Of a stretch of 64,000 nt of DNA, positions 27,750 to 37,591 are shown in pieces. The notes under the pieces are model-generated. The model was not told the origin of the DNA. It ran no database searches and saw nothing but the letters and a program-made list of their open reading frames with translations. Both the position numbers and the translations under genes were made by a program. Source of the DNA: Mesorhizobium comanense (GTDB lineage Bacteria; Pseudomonadota; Alphaproteobacteria; Rhizobiales; Rhizobiaceae); NCBI RefSeq assembly GCF_005503535.1, contig NZ_SCNN01000001.1:868001-932000 (forward strand), in the 5' to 3' direction. How positions within the stretch are numbered: position 1 is the stretch's first letter; the number at the start of each line of letters is the position of its first letter.

Positions 27750-28916
27750 ATGCCAGGCGCGCTGGAGGGAACGACCGTCATTTCACTGGAGCAAGCCGTC
27801 GCCGCGCCGGTCGCGACGTCCCGGCTCGCCGACGCTGGCGCGCGCGTCATTAAACTGGAGCGGCCGGAAGGCGATTTTGCGCGCGGCTATGACGACTACG
27901 TCCATGGCCTTTCGAGCTATTTTATTTGGAACAACCGCGGCAAGCAGTCCTGCACCGTCGACTTGAAGCAGCCGAATGACCTTGCATTGGTCGAATCCAT
28001 GCTGTCCACCGCCGATGTGTTCGTCCAGAACCTTGCGCCCGGTGCAACCGACCGGCTGGGCATCGGCAGCGCCGATCTTCGACGCCGATATCCCAGGCTG
28101 ATTGTCTGTGACATCGCCGGCTATGCGCCGGGAACGCCTGACCATCATCGAAAGGCCTACGATCTGCTGATCCAGGCCGAAGCGGGTCTGGCGGGAGTCA
28201 CCGGGTCAGCGACGTCCGGACCGACCCGGGTCGGCATATCGATCTCCGATATCTCAACAGGGCAGGGGGCTTATGCGGCTATTCTTGAGGCGCTGATCAT
28301 GCGCAGTCGTACCGGCGAAGGCGCCCATCTGCAGATTTCGCTGTTCGACACGCTGGCCGAGTACATGAACGTGCCGTACCTGACGCGACACTACGGTGGC
28401 ATGGAGCCGCGCCGGCTTGGGCTGGCCCATACCTCGATTGCACCGTACGGCCTGTTTAAGATCAGTGACGGCGAGATTTTGATCGCGGTCCAGAACGAAC
28501 GCGAATGGGTGGTCTTCTGCGACAGCGTCCTTCGCCAGTCAGCGATCGCCTCCGACCCGAGGTTTGAGCGCAACGTCTTACGCATCAAGAATCGCGAGCC
28601 GCTCGACGCCTGCGTGCAGGAGATTCTCGCCAGCTACACGATGGCGACATTATGCGAACTGCTCGATCGGGTCCGCATCGCCTATGGGCGCGTTTCCACC
28701 ATGGCAGATCTCGCCACGCATCGCAGTGCGACGAAGGTGATGGTCGAGACGGCTGTGGGGCCCGTCGAGCTCTTTGCCCCGCCAGTCACCGTGAACGGTC
28801 AGCGCCCGGTCCTTGGCAGGGTGCCGACACTTGGCGAGCATGATTTGGACCTGAGGCAGGAATTCAGTCCCAGGGATCGTGCAGGTACCCAACGGATAGG
28901 AAATGCAGTGCTATGA
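27750..28916 (+). CDS. CaiB/BaiF-family CoA-transferase (family III)
   Basis: A 388-residue enzyme that would transfer CoA to a carboxylic acid, the activation step of the pathway. The catalytic aspartate is D167 in VGISISDISTGQG. LEGTTVISLEQAVAAPVATS and WNNRGKQSCTVDLKQP are family motifs. AAGGAG precedes the ATG. Its 3' end overlaps the MmgE/PrpD gene by 4 bp. With the hydratase and lyase downstream, activation of a C4-C5 dicarboxylate such as itaconate, mesaconate or methylsuccinate is likely. Confidence 0.92.
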   Translation: MPGALEGTTVISLEQAVAAPVATSRLADAGARVIKLERPEGDFARGYDDYVHGLSSYFIWNNRGKQSCTVDLKQPNDLALVESMLSTADVFVQNLAPGATDRLGIGSADLRRRYPRLIVCDIAGYAPGTPDHHRKAYDLLIQAEAGLAGVTGSATSGPTRVGISISDISTGQGAYAAILEALIMRSRTGEGAHLQISLFDTLAEYMNVPYLTRHYGGMEPRRLGLAHTSIAPYGLFKISDGEILIAVQNEREWVVFCDSVLRQSAIASDPRFERNVLRIKNREPLDACVQEILASYTMATLCELLDRVRIAYGRVSTMADLATHRSATKVMVETAVGPVELFAPPVTVNGQRPVLGRVPTLGEHDLDLRQEFSPRDRAGTQRIGNAVL

Positions 28917-30247
28917 GTTTGACCCGCGACCTGACACGGCTGATCCGGGAAAAGCCGGTGACCGACAGTGACCTCAAATGGGCGTCGCTGTTCGTGCTGG
29001 ACACGCTTGGCTGCGCCCTGGGCGCTTTGCCTACGGCGCCGGCGCGCATGCTCAAAGCCGTGGCGCCACCGGAGCGCGCGGACACCGCGCGCAAGGCGTT
29101 CTATCTGGGTGGGCTGTCGCATATCCTGGAAATGGATGATCTGCATCGGGATTCGGTGACCCATCCGGGCAGCGTCGTGATCCCGGCCGCATGGGCGGTG
29201 GCACACGACCAGGACCTCGGTGGCGAGGCCTTCTTGAAAGCGGTGCTTGCGGGCTATGAGGCCTGCTGCCGCATCGGCAATTCCGTCGGCAAAAAGCATT
29301 ACCGGGTCTGGCACAACACCTCAACCTGCGGGCCGTTCGGATCGGCAATGGCCGTTGCGGAACTCATCGGCCTTGATGACGACAAGACGGTATGGGCGCT
29401 GGGCAATGCGGGCACGCAGTCGTCGGGGCTGTGGGAGTTTTTGGCCGAAGGTGCCATGAGCAAGCATCTTCACACGGCCAGGGCGGCCGAGTCCGGCGTC
29501 CTTGCGTCTTTCCTGGCCAGAGAGGGCTTCACTGGCGCGGAAAACATCCTGGAAGGCGACAAGGGTTTCTACGCGGGCCTCTGCCCCGACCCGATCCCCG
29601 AGGCTGTGACCGCAGGGTCCGAGCGTCCGTGGCAACTGATCAATACGTCGATCAAGCCTTGGCCTTGTTGCCGGCATACGCACCCCGCCATCGATGGCGC
29701 GATCGCCCTCCACCACGAGATCGCCGGCGAACCCATCGCCCGGGTCCTTGTTGGGGCCTATCGCGCTGCCCTCGATGTGTGTGACCGGCCGTCGCCGGAG
29801 GATCCCTATAGCGCCAAGTTCTCGCTGCAACATACCGTCGCCATCGCCCTAGCAGATGGCCGGGTCGACCAGGCCAGCTTCGATTCTGATGCACGCCAGC
29901 GCATGGTGGGCGAGCGTCAGAAGGTCGACGTTGACCTCGCGCCTGGGATTGAGGCAGCTTACCCCGAGTCATGGGGTGCCGAAATTCAGGTCGAGACGGT
30001 CTCCGGCCGGCGCCTTTCGGCGTCTCGCCATGACGCCAAGGGCGATCCAGACAACCCGGTGACGGCGGCCGAGCTCACTGAGAAGGCCCACACGCAACTC
30101 GTCGCCGGAGGCTGTTCGGGCGCCCGTGCCGACGCCTTGATCAGCGCGATCCTTGGCCTGACTGACAACCGCCCGGTGCGCGCGCTGAACCTGTTTGAAG
30201 ACACAGGGGATGCGCGTCCTCAGGTCCGTGCCGCGCGGAGCGCCTGA
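28913..30247 (+). CDS. MmgE/PrpD-family protein
   Basis: A 444-residue protein of the family that includes 2-methylcitrate dehydratase, cis-aconitate decarboxylase and iminodisuccinate epimerase. LFVLDTLGCALGALPTAPAR, HILEMDDLHRDSVTHPGSVV and KPWPCCRHTHPAIDGAIAL are diagnostic. It may isomerise, dehydrate or decarboxylate the pathway acid. Which of these cannot be read from the motifs. Coupled at both ends by overlaps (ATGA with CaiB gene, one base with the dehydrogenase gene). Confidence 0.9.
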   Translation: MSLTRDLTRLIREKPVTDSDLKWASLFVLDTLGCALGALPTAPARMLKAVAPPERADTARKAFYLGGLSHILEMDDLHRDSVTHPGSVVIPAAWAVAHDQDLGGEAFLKAVLAGYEACCRIGNSVGKKHYRVWHNTSTCGPFGSAMAVAELIGLDDDKTVWALGNAGTQSSGLWEFLAEGAMSKHLHTARAAESGVLASFLAREGFTGAENILEGDKGFYAGLCPDPIPEAVTAGSERPWQLINTSIKPWPCCRHTHPAIDGAIALHHEIAGEPIARVLVGAYRAALDVCDRPSPEDPYSAKFSLQHTVAIALADGRVDQASFDSDARQRMVGERQKVDVDLAPGIEAAYPESWGAEIQVETVSGRRLSASRHDAKGDPDNPVTAAELTEKAHTQLVAGGCSGARADALISAILGLTDNRPVRALNLFEDTGDARPQVRAARSA

Positions 30248-31404
30248 TGTTCAAAGACTTCGACCATGACGACATCCGCGAAGCGGTGCGCCGGCTTTGC
30301 GAACAGTTTCCAGGCGAATACTGGCGCAAAATGGATGCGGACAGGTCTTATCCCGTCGATTTCGTCAACGCCCTGACCGAAGCAGGCTACCTCGCGACCC
30401 TGATTCCGGAAGAGTACGGCGGATCAGGCCTGACGCTGTCGGCCGCCGCCGCAGTGCTTGAGGAGATCCAGCGGGCTGGCTGCAACGGTGCGGCATGCCA
30501 TGCGCAGATGTATGTCATGGGGACGGTTTTGAGGCACGGCAACGCCTCACAGAAGGAGATGTACCTTCCGAAGATTGCCTCCGGCGAATTGCGGCTGCAG
30601 GCGTTTGGCGTGACCGAGCCGACCAGCGGCACCGACACGACATCGATCCGCACCTTTGCGCGCAAAGACGGCGATCATTACGTCGTCAACGGGCAAAAGA
30701 TCTGGACCAGCCGGGCCGAGTACTCGGACCTCATGCTGCTGCTGGCGCGCACCACGCCCAAAGACCAGGTCGCGAAGCGCACCGAAGGACTTTCGGTCTT
30801 CATCCTCGACATGCGTGAGGCGCTTAAGCAGGGGCTCACCATCCGTCCGATCCGGACGATGATGAACCACGCCACAACCGAGGTGTTTTTCGACAACGTC
30901 AAAGTTCCGGCCGAGAATCTAGTCGGCGAGGAAGGCAAGGGCTTCCGTTACATTCTTTCGGGCATGAACGCCGAGCGGATTCTGATCGCAGCTGAGTGCG
31001 TGGGCGACGCCAAATGGTTGATCAAGAAGGCCTCGACTTATGCCTGCGAACGCAACGTCTTTGGCCGTGCCATTGGCGCCAACCAAGGCATTCAATTTCC
31101 CATCGCGAAGGCCTACGCCAACATGCGTGCGGCCGAACTGATGGTCCGCGAAGCCACCCGCCTTTATGAAGCGGGCCTGGACTGCGGCGCGGAGGCCAAC
31201 ATGGCCAAGATGCTGGCTGCGGACGCGTCAAACGAGGCTGCAAACGCCTGCGTGCAGACCCATGGCGGTTTCGGCTTTGCCGAAGAATACGACGTCGAGC
31301 GCAAGTTCCGTGAAACCCGGCTTTACCAGGTGGCACCGATCTCGACCAACCTCATCCTGTCCTACCTTTCCGAGCATATCCTCGGAATGCCAAGGTCCTA
31401 TTGA
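30247..31404 (+). CDS. Acyl-CoA dehydrogenase
   Basis: A 385-residue flavoprotein, full length. LQAFGVTEPTSGTDTTSIRT is the FAD/substrate motif, KIWTSRAEYSDLMLLLART follows, and QTHGGFGFAEEYDVERKFRE closes the domain. It would introduce an alpha-beta double bond into the acyl-CoA made by the CoA-transferase, for example methylsuccinyl-CoA to mesaconyl-CoA. It shares a base with the preceding stop. Confidence 0.92.
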   Translation: MFKDFDHDDIREAVRRLCEQFPGEYWRKMDADRSYPVDFVNALTEAGYLATLIPEEYGGSGLTLSAAAAVLEEIQRAGCNGAACHAQMYVMGTVLRHGNASQKEMYLPKIASGELRLQAFGVTEPTSGTDTTSIRTFARKDGDHYVVNGQKIWTSRAEYSDLMLLLARTTPKDQVAKRTEGLSVFILDMREALKQGLTIRPIRTMMNHATTEVFFDNVKVPAENLVGEEGKGFRYILSGMNAERILIAAECVGDAKWLIKKASTYACERNVFGRAIGANQGIQFPIAKAYANMRAAELMVREATRLYEAGLDCGAEANMAKMLAADASNEAANACVQTHGGFGFAEEYDVERKFRETRLYQVAPISTNLILSYLSEHILGMPRSY

Positions 31405-32285
31405 CGGGGCAGCACGTGGACGCGCCAGAACAGAAGCCGTTTGCGGAATGGGTCGGCCGTCAGAGCGAGAGCTGCGATGTCGTGTCCGAGCGGCTGGTGC
31501 TGAGCTATAAGGCCATTTTCGAGCCGCATCTGGCGCCTGCAGCGCCTGATCGGGCACCTTTGGGCATTCACTGGTGCCTCTCGCCGGCGATCGCCGGCAT
31601 GGACCAATTGGGAGCTGACGGTCATCCGGCCAAAAATCTGGCTTTACCCCCGGTCCCGCTGCCGCGTCGCATGTGGGCGGGAGGAGAACTGCAGGTCCTC
31701 GACGCTTTCCACATCGGCGACAACGTCCGTCGGGTGTCAACGATCCGCGACATTACCCACAAGCAAGGCCGCTCGGGCGACCTCTGGTTTGTTGTGGTCG
31801 GCCACGACTATCACACCGACAGAGGCCTTGCGCTGACCGAGCGCCAGGACATCGTTTACCGGGAAGCCGCCTCGTCCGACTCCGGCCCCCGACCGCCCAG
31901 TGATCCCGCAAAGGCAAAGCCGATCGTGATCCGCCCGGCCAATGAGGTTTGGTCGCTTGTTCCATCCACGACACTGCTGTTCCGTTACTCGGCACTGACG
32001 TTCAACGGCCACCGCATCCACTACGACCTCCCTTACGCGACCGAAGCCGAAGGCTACGACGGTCTGGTCGTGCATGGCCCCTTGCAGGCAACAGTCTTGC
32101 TCAATCTCGCAACAGTCCAGGGTAACGCGATACCATCGGTGTTTCGCTACAGGGGGGTTGCCGCTGCCATAGCAGGTCACGAACTGACCTTCAGGGCGGG
32201 GATTGATGGGCAGCGGCTTTGGACACAGGGCGCCGGCGGTGCGGTTCATATGGAAGCCGAAATCGAGCGGGGGGAGGTCCAATAA
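31401..32285 (+). CDS. MaoC-like / mesaconyl-CoA (C4) hydratase-type protein
   Basis: A 294-residue double-hotdog hydratase. The C-terminal motif FRYSALTFNGHRIHYDLPYA followed by EGYDGLVVHGPL is typical of HTD2 and mesaconyl-C4-CoA hydratases. It would hydrate the unsaturated acyl-CoA to citramalyl-CoA. The TTG at 31401 overlaps the dehydrogenase stop (ATTGA) and has AAGG upstream; a GTG at 31416 is an alternative start. Confidence 0.88.
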   Translation: MTGQHVDAPEQKPFAEWVGRQSESCDVVSERLVLSYKAIFEPHLAPAAPDRAPLGIHWCLSPAIAGMDQLGADGHPAKNLALPPVPLPRRMWAGGELQVLDAFHIGDNVRRVSTIRDITHKQGRSGDLWFVVVGHDYHTDRGLALTERQDIVYREAASSDSGPRPPSDPAKAKPIVIRPANEVWSLVPSTTLLFRYSALTFNGHRIHYDLPYATEAEGYDGLVVHGPLQATVLLNLATVQGNAIPSVFRYRGVAAAIAGHELTFRAGIDGQRLWTQGAGGAVHMEAEIERGEVQ

Positions 32286-32287
32286 TC

Positions 32288-33112
32288 ATGTCTGACGCCT
32301 TGGTCGCCATCGCCCCCCTCTTCGTCCCGGCCGACCGCCCGGAGCGCTTTCAGAAGGCCGACCGATCAGGGGCCGACGCCATCATCATCGATCTTGAGGA
32401 TGCTGTTGCGCCTGCCGGCAAAGACGCCGCGCGCGCGAACCTCGCAGGCGCTCTGGCGCTGCAGAATCCTACCTTTGTGCGGGTCAATAGCGAAGACAGC
32501 GTCTGGTTCGATGCCGACCTCTCGACGATGAAGGAACTTGGCCTGCGCCGTATCTGCCTTCCTAAAGCGGAATCGGCCGCAACACTCGACAGGATTGGCC
32601 AGGTCCTGGGCGAGGACGTCGAAATTCTGGCGCTGATCGAAACGGCGAGGGGACTGGAATCCGCTGCGACCTTGGCCGGACACGCTCGCGTCGTAAGGCT
32701 CGCGTTTGGCCCCGCAGACTTCGCGTTGGACCTTGGTGTGCCAGCGTCGGACGCTTTTAGAGCTCATGCCCTCATGCGGCTGGCCGTGGCGAGCCGGGCT
32801 GCCGGCAAGGCTTTGCCCTTGGATGGCCCATCGTTTGAGGTGTCAGACCTCTCCAGCCTCGCGTCCGAGTGCCAGCAGGCGATTGGCCATGGCGCTGGTG
32901 GAAAATTGTGTATTCATCCTTCCCAAACCGCTTCCGTCACCGGTGCGTTCCAACCCAGTGAAGAGCAACTCGCGTGGGCACAGCGTGTCGTCGACTCCTC
33001 CCAAGACGGCGCGGCGCGCCTAGTCGACGGCAAAATGATCGACGCTCCTATCATCGCCCAGGCCCGTGCGCTGCTTCTGCGGGGCCGTCAACAGCCCAAT
33101 AAAGGTGTTTAG
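32288..33112 (+). CDS. CitE-like CoA-ester lyase (HpcH/HpaI family)
   Basis: A 274-residue TIM-barrel lyase. [20 protein letters not shown] and [14 protein letters not shown] give the substrate and metal site, [13 protein letters not shown] the second metal ligand, and [14 protein letters not shown] the C-terminal loop. GGGGGAGG before the ATG sets the start. As a citramalyl-CoA-type lyase it would cleave the hydrated CoA ester to acetyl-CoA and a keto acid. A decayed relative lies at 12331-12440. Confidence 0.9.
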   Translation: MSDALVAIAPLFVPADRPERFQKADRSGADAIIIDLEDAVAPAGKDAARANLAGALALQNPTFVRVNSEDSVWFDADLSTMKELGLRRICLPKAESAATLDRIGQVLGEDVEILALIETARGLESAATLAGHARVVRLAFGPADFALDLGVPASDAFRAHALMRLAVASRAAGKALPLDGPSFEVSDLSSLASECQQAIGHGAGGKLCIHPSQTASVTGAFQPSEEQLAWAQRVVDSSQDGAARLVDGKMIDAPIIAQARALLLRGRQQPNKGV

Positions 33113-33114
33113 CC

Positions 33115-34602
33115 ATGGCCGTATCAGCGACACTTCTCAGCAGGGTCAAGGACAAGGATCTAATCCGCGAGGCAGGATTGATCGGCCAGGACTGGCTCGA
33201 CCGATCGCAGTCCGGCCGCACCTTCGACGTCACCAACCCGTCGACGAATGAAGTTCTTGCAACGCTGCCGGATTTCACCCGGGCGGAGATCGCCAAAGCC
33301 ATCGACCTGGCCTATGTCGCTCAGAAGGACTGGGCTGCCCGCACCGGCAAAGAACGTGCGGCCGTCCTGCGGCGCTGGTATGATCTGACCATCGAGAACA
33401 TCGATGATTTGGCGACGATCCTTACCGCCGAGATGGGAAAGCCGTTTGCGGAGGCTAAGGGCGAAATCCTCTACGGAGCGTCCTACATCGAATGGTTCGG
33501 CGAAGAAGCCAAACGCGTCTATGGAGACACCATTCCCGGCCATGCTCGCGACAAACGCATTGTCGTGATCAAGCAGCCGGTTGGCGTCGTTGGCGCTGTC
33601 ACGCCCTGGAATTTCCCGTCGGCGATGGTCGCGCGCAAGATCGCTCCTGCGCTGGCCGTGGGTTGCTCGATTGTGTTCAAGCCGGCCGCCCTGACGCCGT
33701 TGTCTGCATTGGCGCTGGCCGTGCTCGCCGAAAGGGCAGGGGTTCCGGCCGGGCTCCTCAGCGTCGTTCCGATCACCAAGAGCTCGGATTTCGGGGATGA
33801 GGTGTGCGAGAATGAGAAGGTGCGCAAGCTGACATTTACCGGATCTACCGAAGTCGGCCGGACCCTCATGGCGCAAGCGTCGGCCCAGGTCATGAAACTC
33901 AGCATGGAGCTAGGCGGCAACGCGCCATTCATCGTGTTTGACGACGCTGACGTTGATGCCGCCGTCGAAGGCGCCATTGTCTCAAAGTATCGCAATGCCG
34001 GGCAGACTTGCGTCTGCGCCAACCGTCTCTATGTGCAGAGCGGTATTTACGACGCGTTTGCCGAAAAGCTTGCCAGGCGTGTGAAAGCCTTCAAAGTCGG
34101 CGACGGCTTCGCCGAAGGGACGGAGATCGGCCCGCTGGTCGACGATCGCGCCGTGGCCAAGGTCAGGCGCCACATTGAAAACGCCGTCTCACAGGGCGCC
34201 AGCATCGCCGCTGGCGGTCCGGATCATCCGTTGGGCGGCAACTTCATTTGGCCGACCGTGCTGACCGGCGTGACGTCCAAGATGGCGGTCGCCCGTGAAG
34301 AGACCTTCGGTCCTTTGGCTCCGTTGTTCCGCTTCGAGACGGTCGAGGATGTCATCGCGATGGCGAATGACACCGAATTCGGGCTCGCGGCGTATTTCTA
34401 CGCCAAGGATATGGGTCGGGTTTGGGCCGTGGCCGAGGCGCTCGAATACGGCATGGTCGGGATCAATACCGGCCTGATTTCAACCGAAGTCGCGCCATTC
34501 GGCGGCATCAAGCAGTCAGGCTTCGGTCGCGAAGGCTCGAAATATGGTCTCGAGGATTTCCTCGAACTCAAATACCTGTGCTTTGGAGGGCTTGCCAATT
34601 GA
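33115..34602 (+). CDS. Aldehyde dehydrogenase, succinate-semialdehyde-dehydrogenase-like
   Basis: A 495-residue NAD(P)-dependent aldehyde dehydrogenase. [36 protein letters not shown] (general base E) and [14 protein letters not shown] (catalytic cysteine) are complete. [20 protein letters not shown] at the N terminus is GabD-like. It begins 2 bp after the lyase stop and ends the operon. It may oxidise a semialdehyde released before or after the CoA pathway. Confidence 0.92.
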   Translation: MAVSATLLSRVKDKDLIREAGLIGQDWLDRSQSGRTFDVTNPSTNEVLATLPDFTRAEIAKAIDLAYVAQKDWAARTGKERAAVLRRWYDLTIENIDDLATILTAEMGKPFAEAKGEILYGASYIEWFGEEAKRVYGDTIPGHARDKRIVVIKQPVGVVGAVTPWNFPSAMVARKIAPALAVGCSIVFKPAALTPLSALALAVLAERAGVPAGLLSVVPITKSSDFGDEVCENEKVRKLTFTGSTEVGRTLMAQASAQVMKLSMELGGNAPFIVFDDADVDAAVEGAIVSKYRNAGQTCVCANRLYVQSGIYDAFAEKLARRVKAFKVGDGFAEGTEIGPLVDDRAVAKVRRHIENAVSQGASIAAGGPDHPLGGNFIWPTVLTGVTSKMAVAREETFGPLAPLFRFETVEDVIAMANDTEFGLAAYFYAKDMGRVWAVAEALEYGMVGINTGLISTEVAPFGGIKQSGFGREGSKYGLEDFLELKYLCFGGLAN

Positions 34603-34828
34603 GTCGGAAGGCTGCAGGAGCGCGGATTGCAAGAGGATTTCGCCCACCTGCGAGGGCAGCTTGGTGGACATTCCGCTCTCAGCCCATTTCCGTCATTCGC
34701 TGCACGGAAGTTCCTGGGTACCTGCGGATATATCAAAGCCTGTAATAGTCGCGTTCATCATCCCTAATTTTAGGCACAGCGGGTAGAGATCGCATCGCAG
34801 GCAAGCTGCATTCTGCCAGTCTTTGCTG

Positions 34829-35842
34829 CTAAGGCGTGTTCTTTCGCGGCTTGCGAGCTCTGAGCAAGGCTGCGGGAGCCGGTGCGCGCCATACGACCTG
34901 GTAGGCTTCCACCACATTGGTGGCAGTAACGCTGAGGCCGGGAAGCGCGATCCAGGGCGGCGGCTGGCGCTCGAGCAAACCGAGAATGGTGGCGATGCCG
35001 GCGGCAACGCCCTGATCGTAAGGCAACTGCGCGGCAATGCCCCTGATCAGGCCGCCACCGGCAAGATCGGCCGCGACATCGTTGCCGAGGTCGACGGTCG
35101 TCACCGGGATCGTCTTTCCCGTCTCGCTGATCGCGGCGACGGCGCCCGTCGCCGGCACGTCCCAGACAGCGAACAGGCCCGCAAGATCGGGATTGGCCTG
35201 CAGCAGACCAGCGGTCGCAGCCTTCGCCTGCGACACGTCGGCAAACTTGCCGCGCACAAGCGAGAGATCCGGCCTGTGGGCAGCGATCCACTTGCGGAAG
35301 GCGATTTCGCGCTCGTGCGTGGCGAAGAAATCCACACCATAGGCCAGGACCCCGATCTTGCCGCCCTCAGCCACATGAGGCGCCAGCAACTCCGCCCCGA
35401 TCTGCCCCAGGCCGAAATTGTCGGTGGAGATGACGCTGACATAGTCCTTGCCGGGCAGCATGCCGGTCGGAGCATTGTCGAGCAGCAGAAGCTTCTTTCC
35501 GGCGGCCGGTATCGCACGATGAGCAGCGGCCGCCCGGCTGCTGCCGATCGGAATGGAAACCACGGCATCCACCGGCTCGGTGGCAAGGCGCTGCAATTCG
35601 GAAATCTGCCTGTCGATGTCGAAGGCGCAGTCGATGACCTCGACGACCGCCGCACCATAGCGGCCAAGCGTGGCGACGATCCCGGCCAGTTCCTCCTTGG
35701 CCCAGTCGCTCATCGTGGTGTGGAGAACGACGGCGACCGAAAAGTGCCGGTTGCGGGCGGCATCGGCGTCGGCATCCGACAGTCCGACCTGGTTGGCCGG
35801 AACCGCTCGTTCGCCATGCGGCCCAAGGCCGGTGATTGCCAT
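34829..35842 (-). CDS. Sugar-binding-protein-like protein without signal peptide
   Basis: A 337-residue Peripla_BP_4-fold protein, closely related to the exported binding protein at 38461 (shared LLDNAPTGMLPGKDYVSVIS / MDNVPTGFVAGKDYVSVVS and FAVWDVPATGA / WAVWDVPAEGV). Unlike that one it has no hydrophobic leader: it starts MAITGLGPHGERAVPANQVG. A very good ribosome site (GAGGAGG, 8 bases upstream) fixes this start, so it should stay in the cytoplasm. It lies 49 bp after the ROK gene, in the same direction, suggesting an intracellular sugar sensor. Confidence 0.88.
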   Translation of the reverse strand: MAITGLGPHGERAVPANQVGLSDADADAARNRHFSVAVVLHTTMSDWAKEELAGIVATLGRYGAAVVEVIDCAFDIDRQISELQRLATEPVDAVVSIPIGSSRAAAAHRAIPAAGKKLLLLDNAPTGMLPGKDYVSVISTDNFGLGQIGAELLAPHVAEGGKIGVLAYGVDFFATHEREIAFRKWIAAHRPDLSLVRGKFADVSQAKAATAGLLQANPDLAGLFAVWDVPATGAVAAISETGKTIPVTTVDLGNDVAADLAGGGLIRGIAAQLPYDQGVAAGIATILGLLERQPPPWIALPGLSVTATNVVEAYQVVWRAPAPAALLRARKPRKNTP

Positions 35843-35891
35843 CGCTCAATCCTCCTCAGGCGCCAGCAGCGCTCGATCGATTCCGCCGATA

Positions 35892-37259
35892 CTATGCAAG
35901 CGTCCCGCCCGGTGGCCTGGGTTTAGCCGGCCGGGTGCTGATGTCGAGCGCGGCCCGTGCGAGAAAATCCTTGAATTCCGGATGCTCGCGTGGTGAGCCC
36001 AAGGTAATCCATCCCTGCAGGAATCTCGGGTCGAACAGCGCCTCAGTCACGACCTGCGCGGCGCCGACCAGTCCGGCCGAACCGCCCATCTGCGAGCGCA
36101 CGATGCGCAGGTCGCGCGTAACCACCGGATGCGACTGGCGATAGACCGCCTCGCGCACGGCTGCCAGCAGGATATCCCCGGTCTCGGCGACGTTGCCGCC
36201 GAGCACGATCAGCGATGGGTTGAGCAGGTTGGCCATGGGCGCCAGCACTTCGCCGACCGCGCGGCCGCAGCGCCCGAGAAGGTCGATGCAAAACGGGTCG
36301 CCCAACTGGGCACCGTGGCCGGCATCGGTAACCGCAACCTCGCCGGCACGCGCCAGCACCTCGGCGAGGTAGGGACTGCGCCCGCTTTCTCCGGCCTGAC
36401 GGGCCTCGCGCTCCAGCACCTCGCTGCCGGCGACAGCCTCGAGATTTCCACCCTCGATAAAGGTGTAGCCAATCATGCCGGCAGCACCCTGGGCGCCACG
36501 ATGCAGCGCGCCTTCCGAGACGACGCCGGCACTGATGGAGCGCCCGAGCTTGACGAAGATCATGTCGGTCAGGCCGACGCCGCTGCCAGACTTCAACTCA
36601 CCCATCGTCATCGTTTGAACGCCGCTTCGCGCCCAGACCGGCGCGTCGACAAGCGCGGCCAACTGCTCGACGAAGGGAAATCCATCCCAATTCTGGAACG
36701 CTTTCAACGCCGGCGCGAATAGCCGCTGGCCATCGGGCTTCTCGACGGCTCCGGGTACCGCCAGCCCCACCCCCCAGATGCTGGCCTCGCTGCCGTGTTC
36801 TTCCAGCATCCAGGCAAACAGCGTCGCCAGCCGCTGGAGCACCGGCTCGGGTCCTGCCCCGAGTTCGACGGCCTCGTGATGTTCGGCCAGCAGGCGTCCC
36901 GACAGGTCCGAGACGCCGACCGCCAGCGAGGAATGATCGAGCACGGCGGCAAGGATCATCCCCATGCGTGGACGGAAGCGGACATGGCGGGGCGCGCGTC
37001 CGCCGATGGCGGGGCCGAGTTCGCCTTCTTCGATAAGTCCGAGCCGAAGCAGCGTGGCAAGGCGGTCGGTGACGACGGCGCGCCCAAGCTCGGACTGGTG
37101 CTCCAGCTCCTGGCGGGTCGTCGCTGTGCCGGTCCGCACAAGGTTGAGCAGCGCGGCCAGGCTGCCATGCGCGGATTCGCTGACGCGCGGCCGGCCAGCG
37201 GCACGACGTGGCGCGGCGACCTCGGTGCTGTCCTCGCCCATATCCTTGCCGCGCCTCAT
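35892..37259 (-). CDS. ROK-family transcriptional regulator
   Basis: A regulator of about 455 residues with an N-terminal winged HTH (TATTRQELEHQSELGRAVVT) and a C-terminal ROK sugar-kinase fold (GVGLAVPGAV; IVLGGNVAETGDIL). The CXCGXXGC zinc motif of true kinases is replaced (DPFCIDLLGRCGRAVGEV), so kinase activity is doubtful. AGGATCGGCAG before 37259 favours that start; the frame is open to 37358 without a ribosome site. Divergent from the sugar operon it probably represses. Confidence 0.88.
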   Translation of the reverse strand: MRRGKDMGEDSTEVAAPRRAAGRPRVSESAHGSLAALLNLVRTGTATTRQELEHQSELGRAVVTDRLATLLRLGLIEEGELGPAIGGRAPRHVRFRPRMGMILAAVLDHSSLAVGVSDLSGRLLAEHHEAVELGAGPEPVLQRLATLFAWMLEEHGSEASIWGVGLAVPGAVEKPDGQRLFAPALKAFQNWDGFPFVEQLAALVDAPVWARSGVQTMTMGELKSGSGVGLTDMIFVKLGRSISAGVVSEGALHRGAQGAAGMIGYTFIEGGNLEAVAGSEVLEREARQAGESGRSPYLAEVLARAGEVAVTDAGHGAQLGDPFCIDLLGRCGRAVGEVLAPMANLLNPSLIVLGGNVAETGDILLAAVREAVYRQSHPVVTRDLRIVRSQMGGSAGLVGAAQVVTEALFDPRFLQGWITLGSPREHPEFKDFLARAALDISTRPAKPRPPGGTLA

Positions 37260-37379
37260 CTGCCGATCCTGCGGTGCCGCCACGTCGACCAGGCCAGGGT
37301 TATCTCCGTGCCGTCTCAGCTCAACGCACCCATTTTGCCATGGGTAACGTGGCCTCATTTACGGATCAAGTGATAACTT

Positions 37380-37402
37380 ATGCTTTTTACAAACAAAAGT
37401 AT
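37380..37402. promoter_or_regulatory. Inverted-repeat operator candidate between ROK gene and sugar operon
   Basis: ATGCTTTT and AAAAGTAT, 7 bp apart, match in 7 of 8 positions as an inverted repeat. The AT-rich site lies in the roughly 330-bp divergent intergenic region, where a ROK repressor would act on both promoters. Confidence 0.5.
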
Positions 37403-37591
37403 GCCAACTTCTGCATTTTAATGATTGACGAAAGCTGAAAGGAGCGCATAAGTATCGGCAGGCTCGGAGGAGGGCCCAAGCGCGGCAGACCTCGCGAAGG
37501 CGACGGATGCCGCACGAGCATCGGCCAAACAACAATGCCGCGATCCGCGCTGGGCGGGGTCGCGCGCCGACTATGCATGGGAGGATACGAG

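Noticed and set aside
34823..35926. 367-codon plus-strand open frame
   Set aside because: Antisense to the signal-less binding protein, which has strong homology to a second gene in the window.
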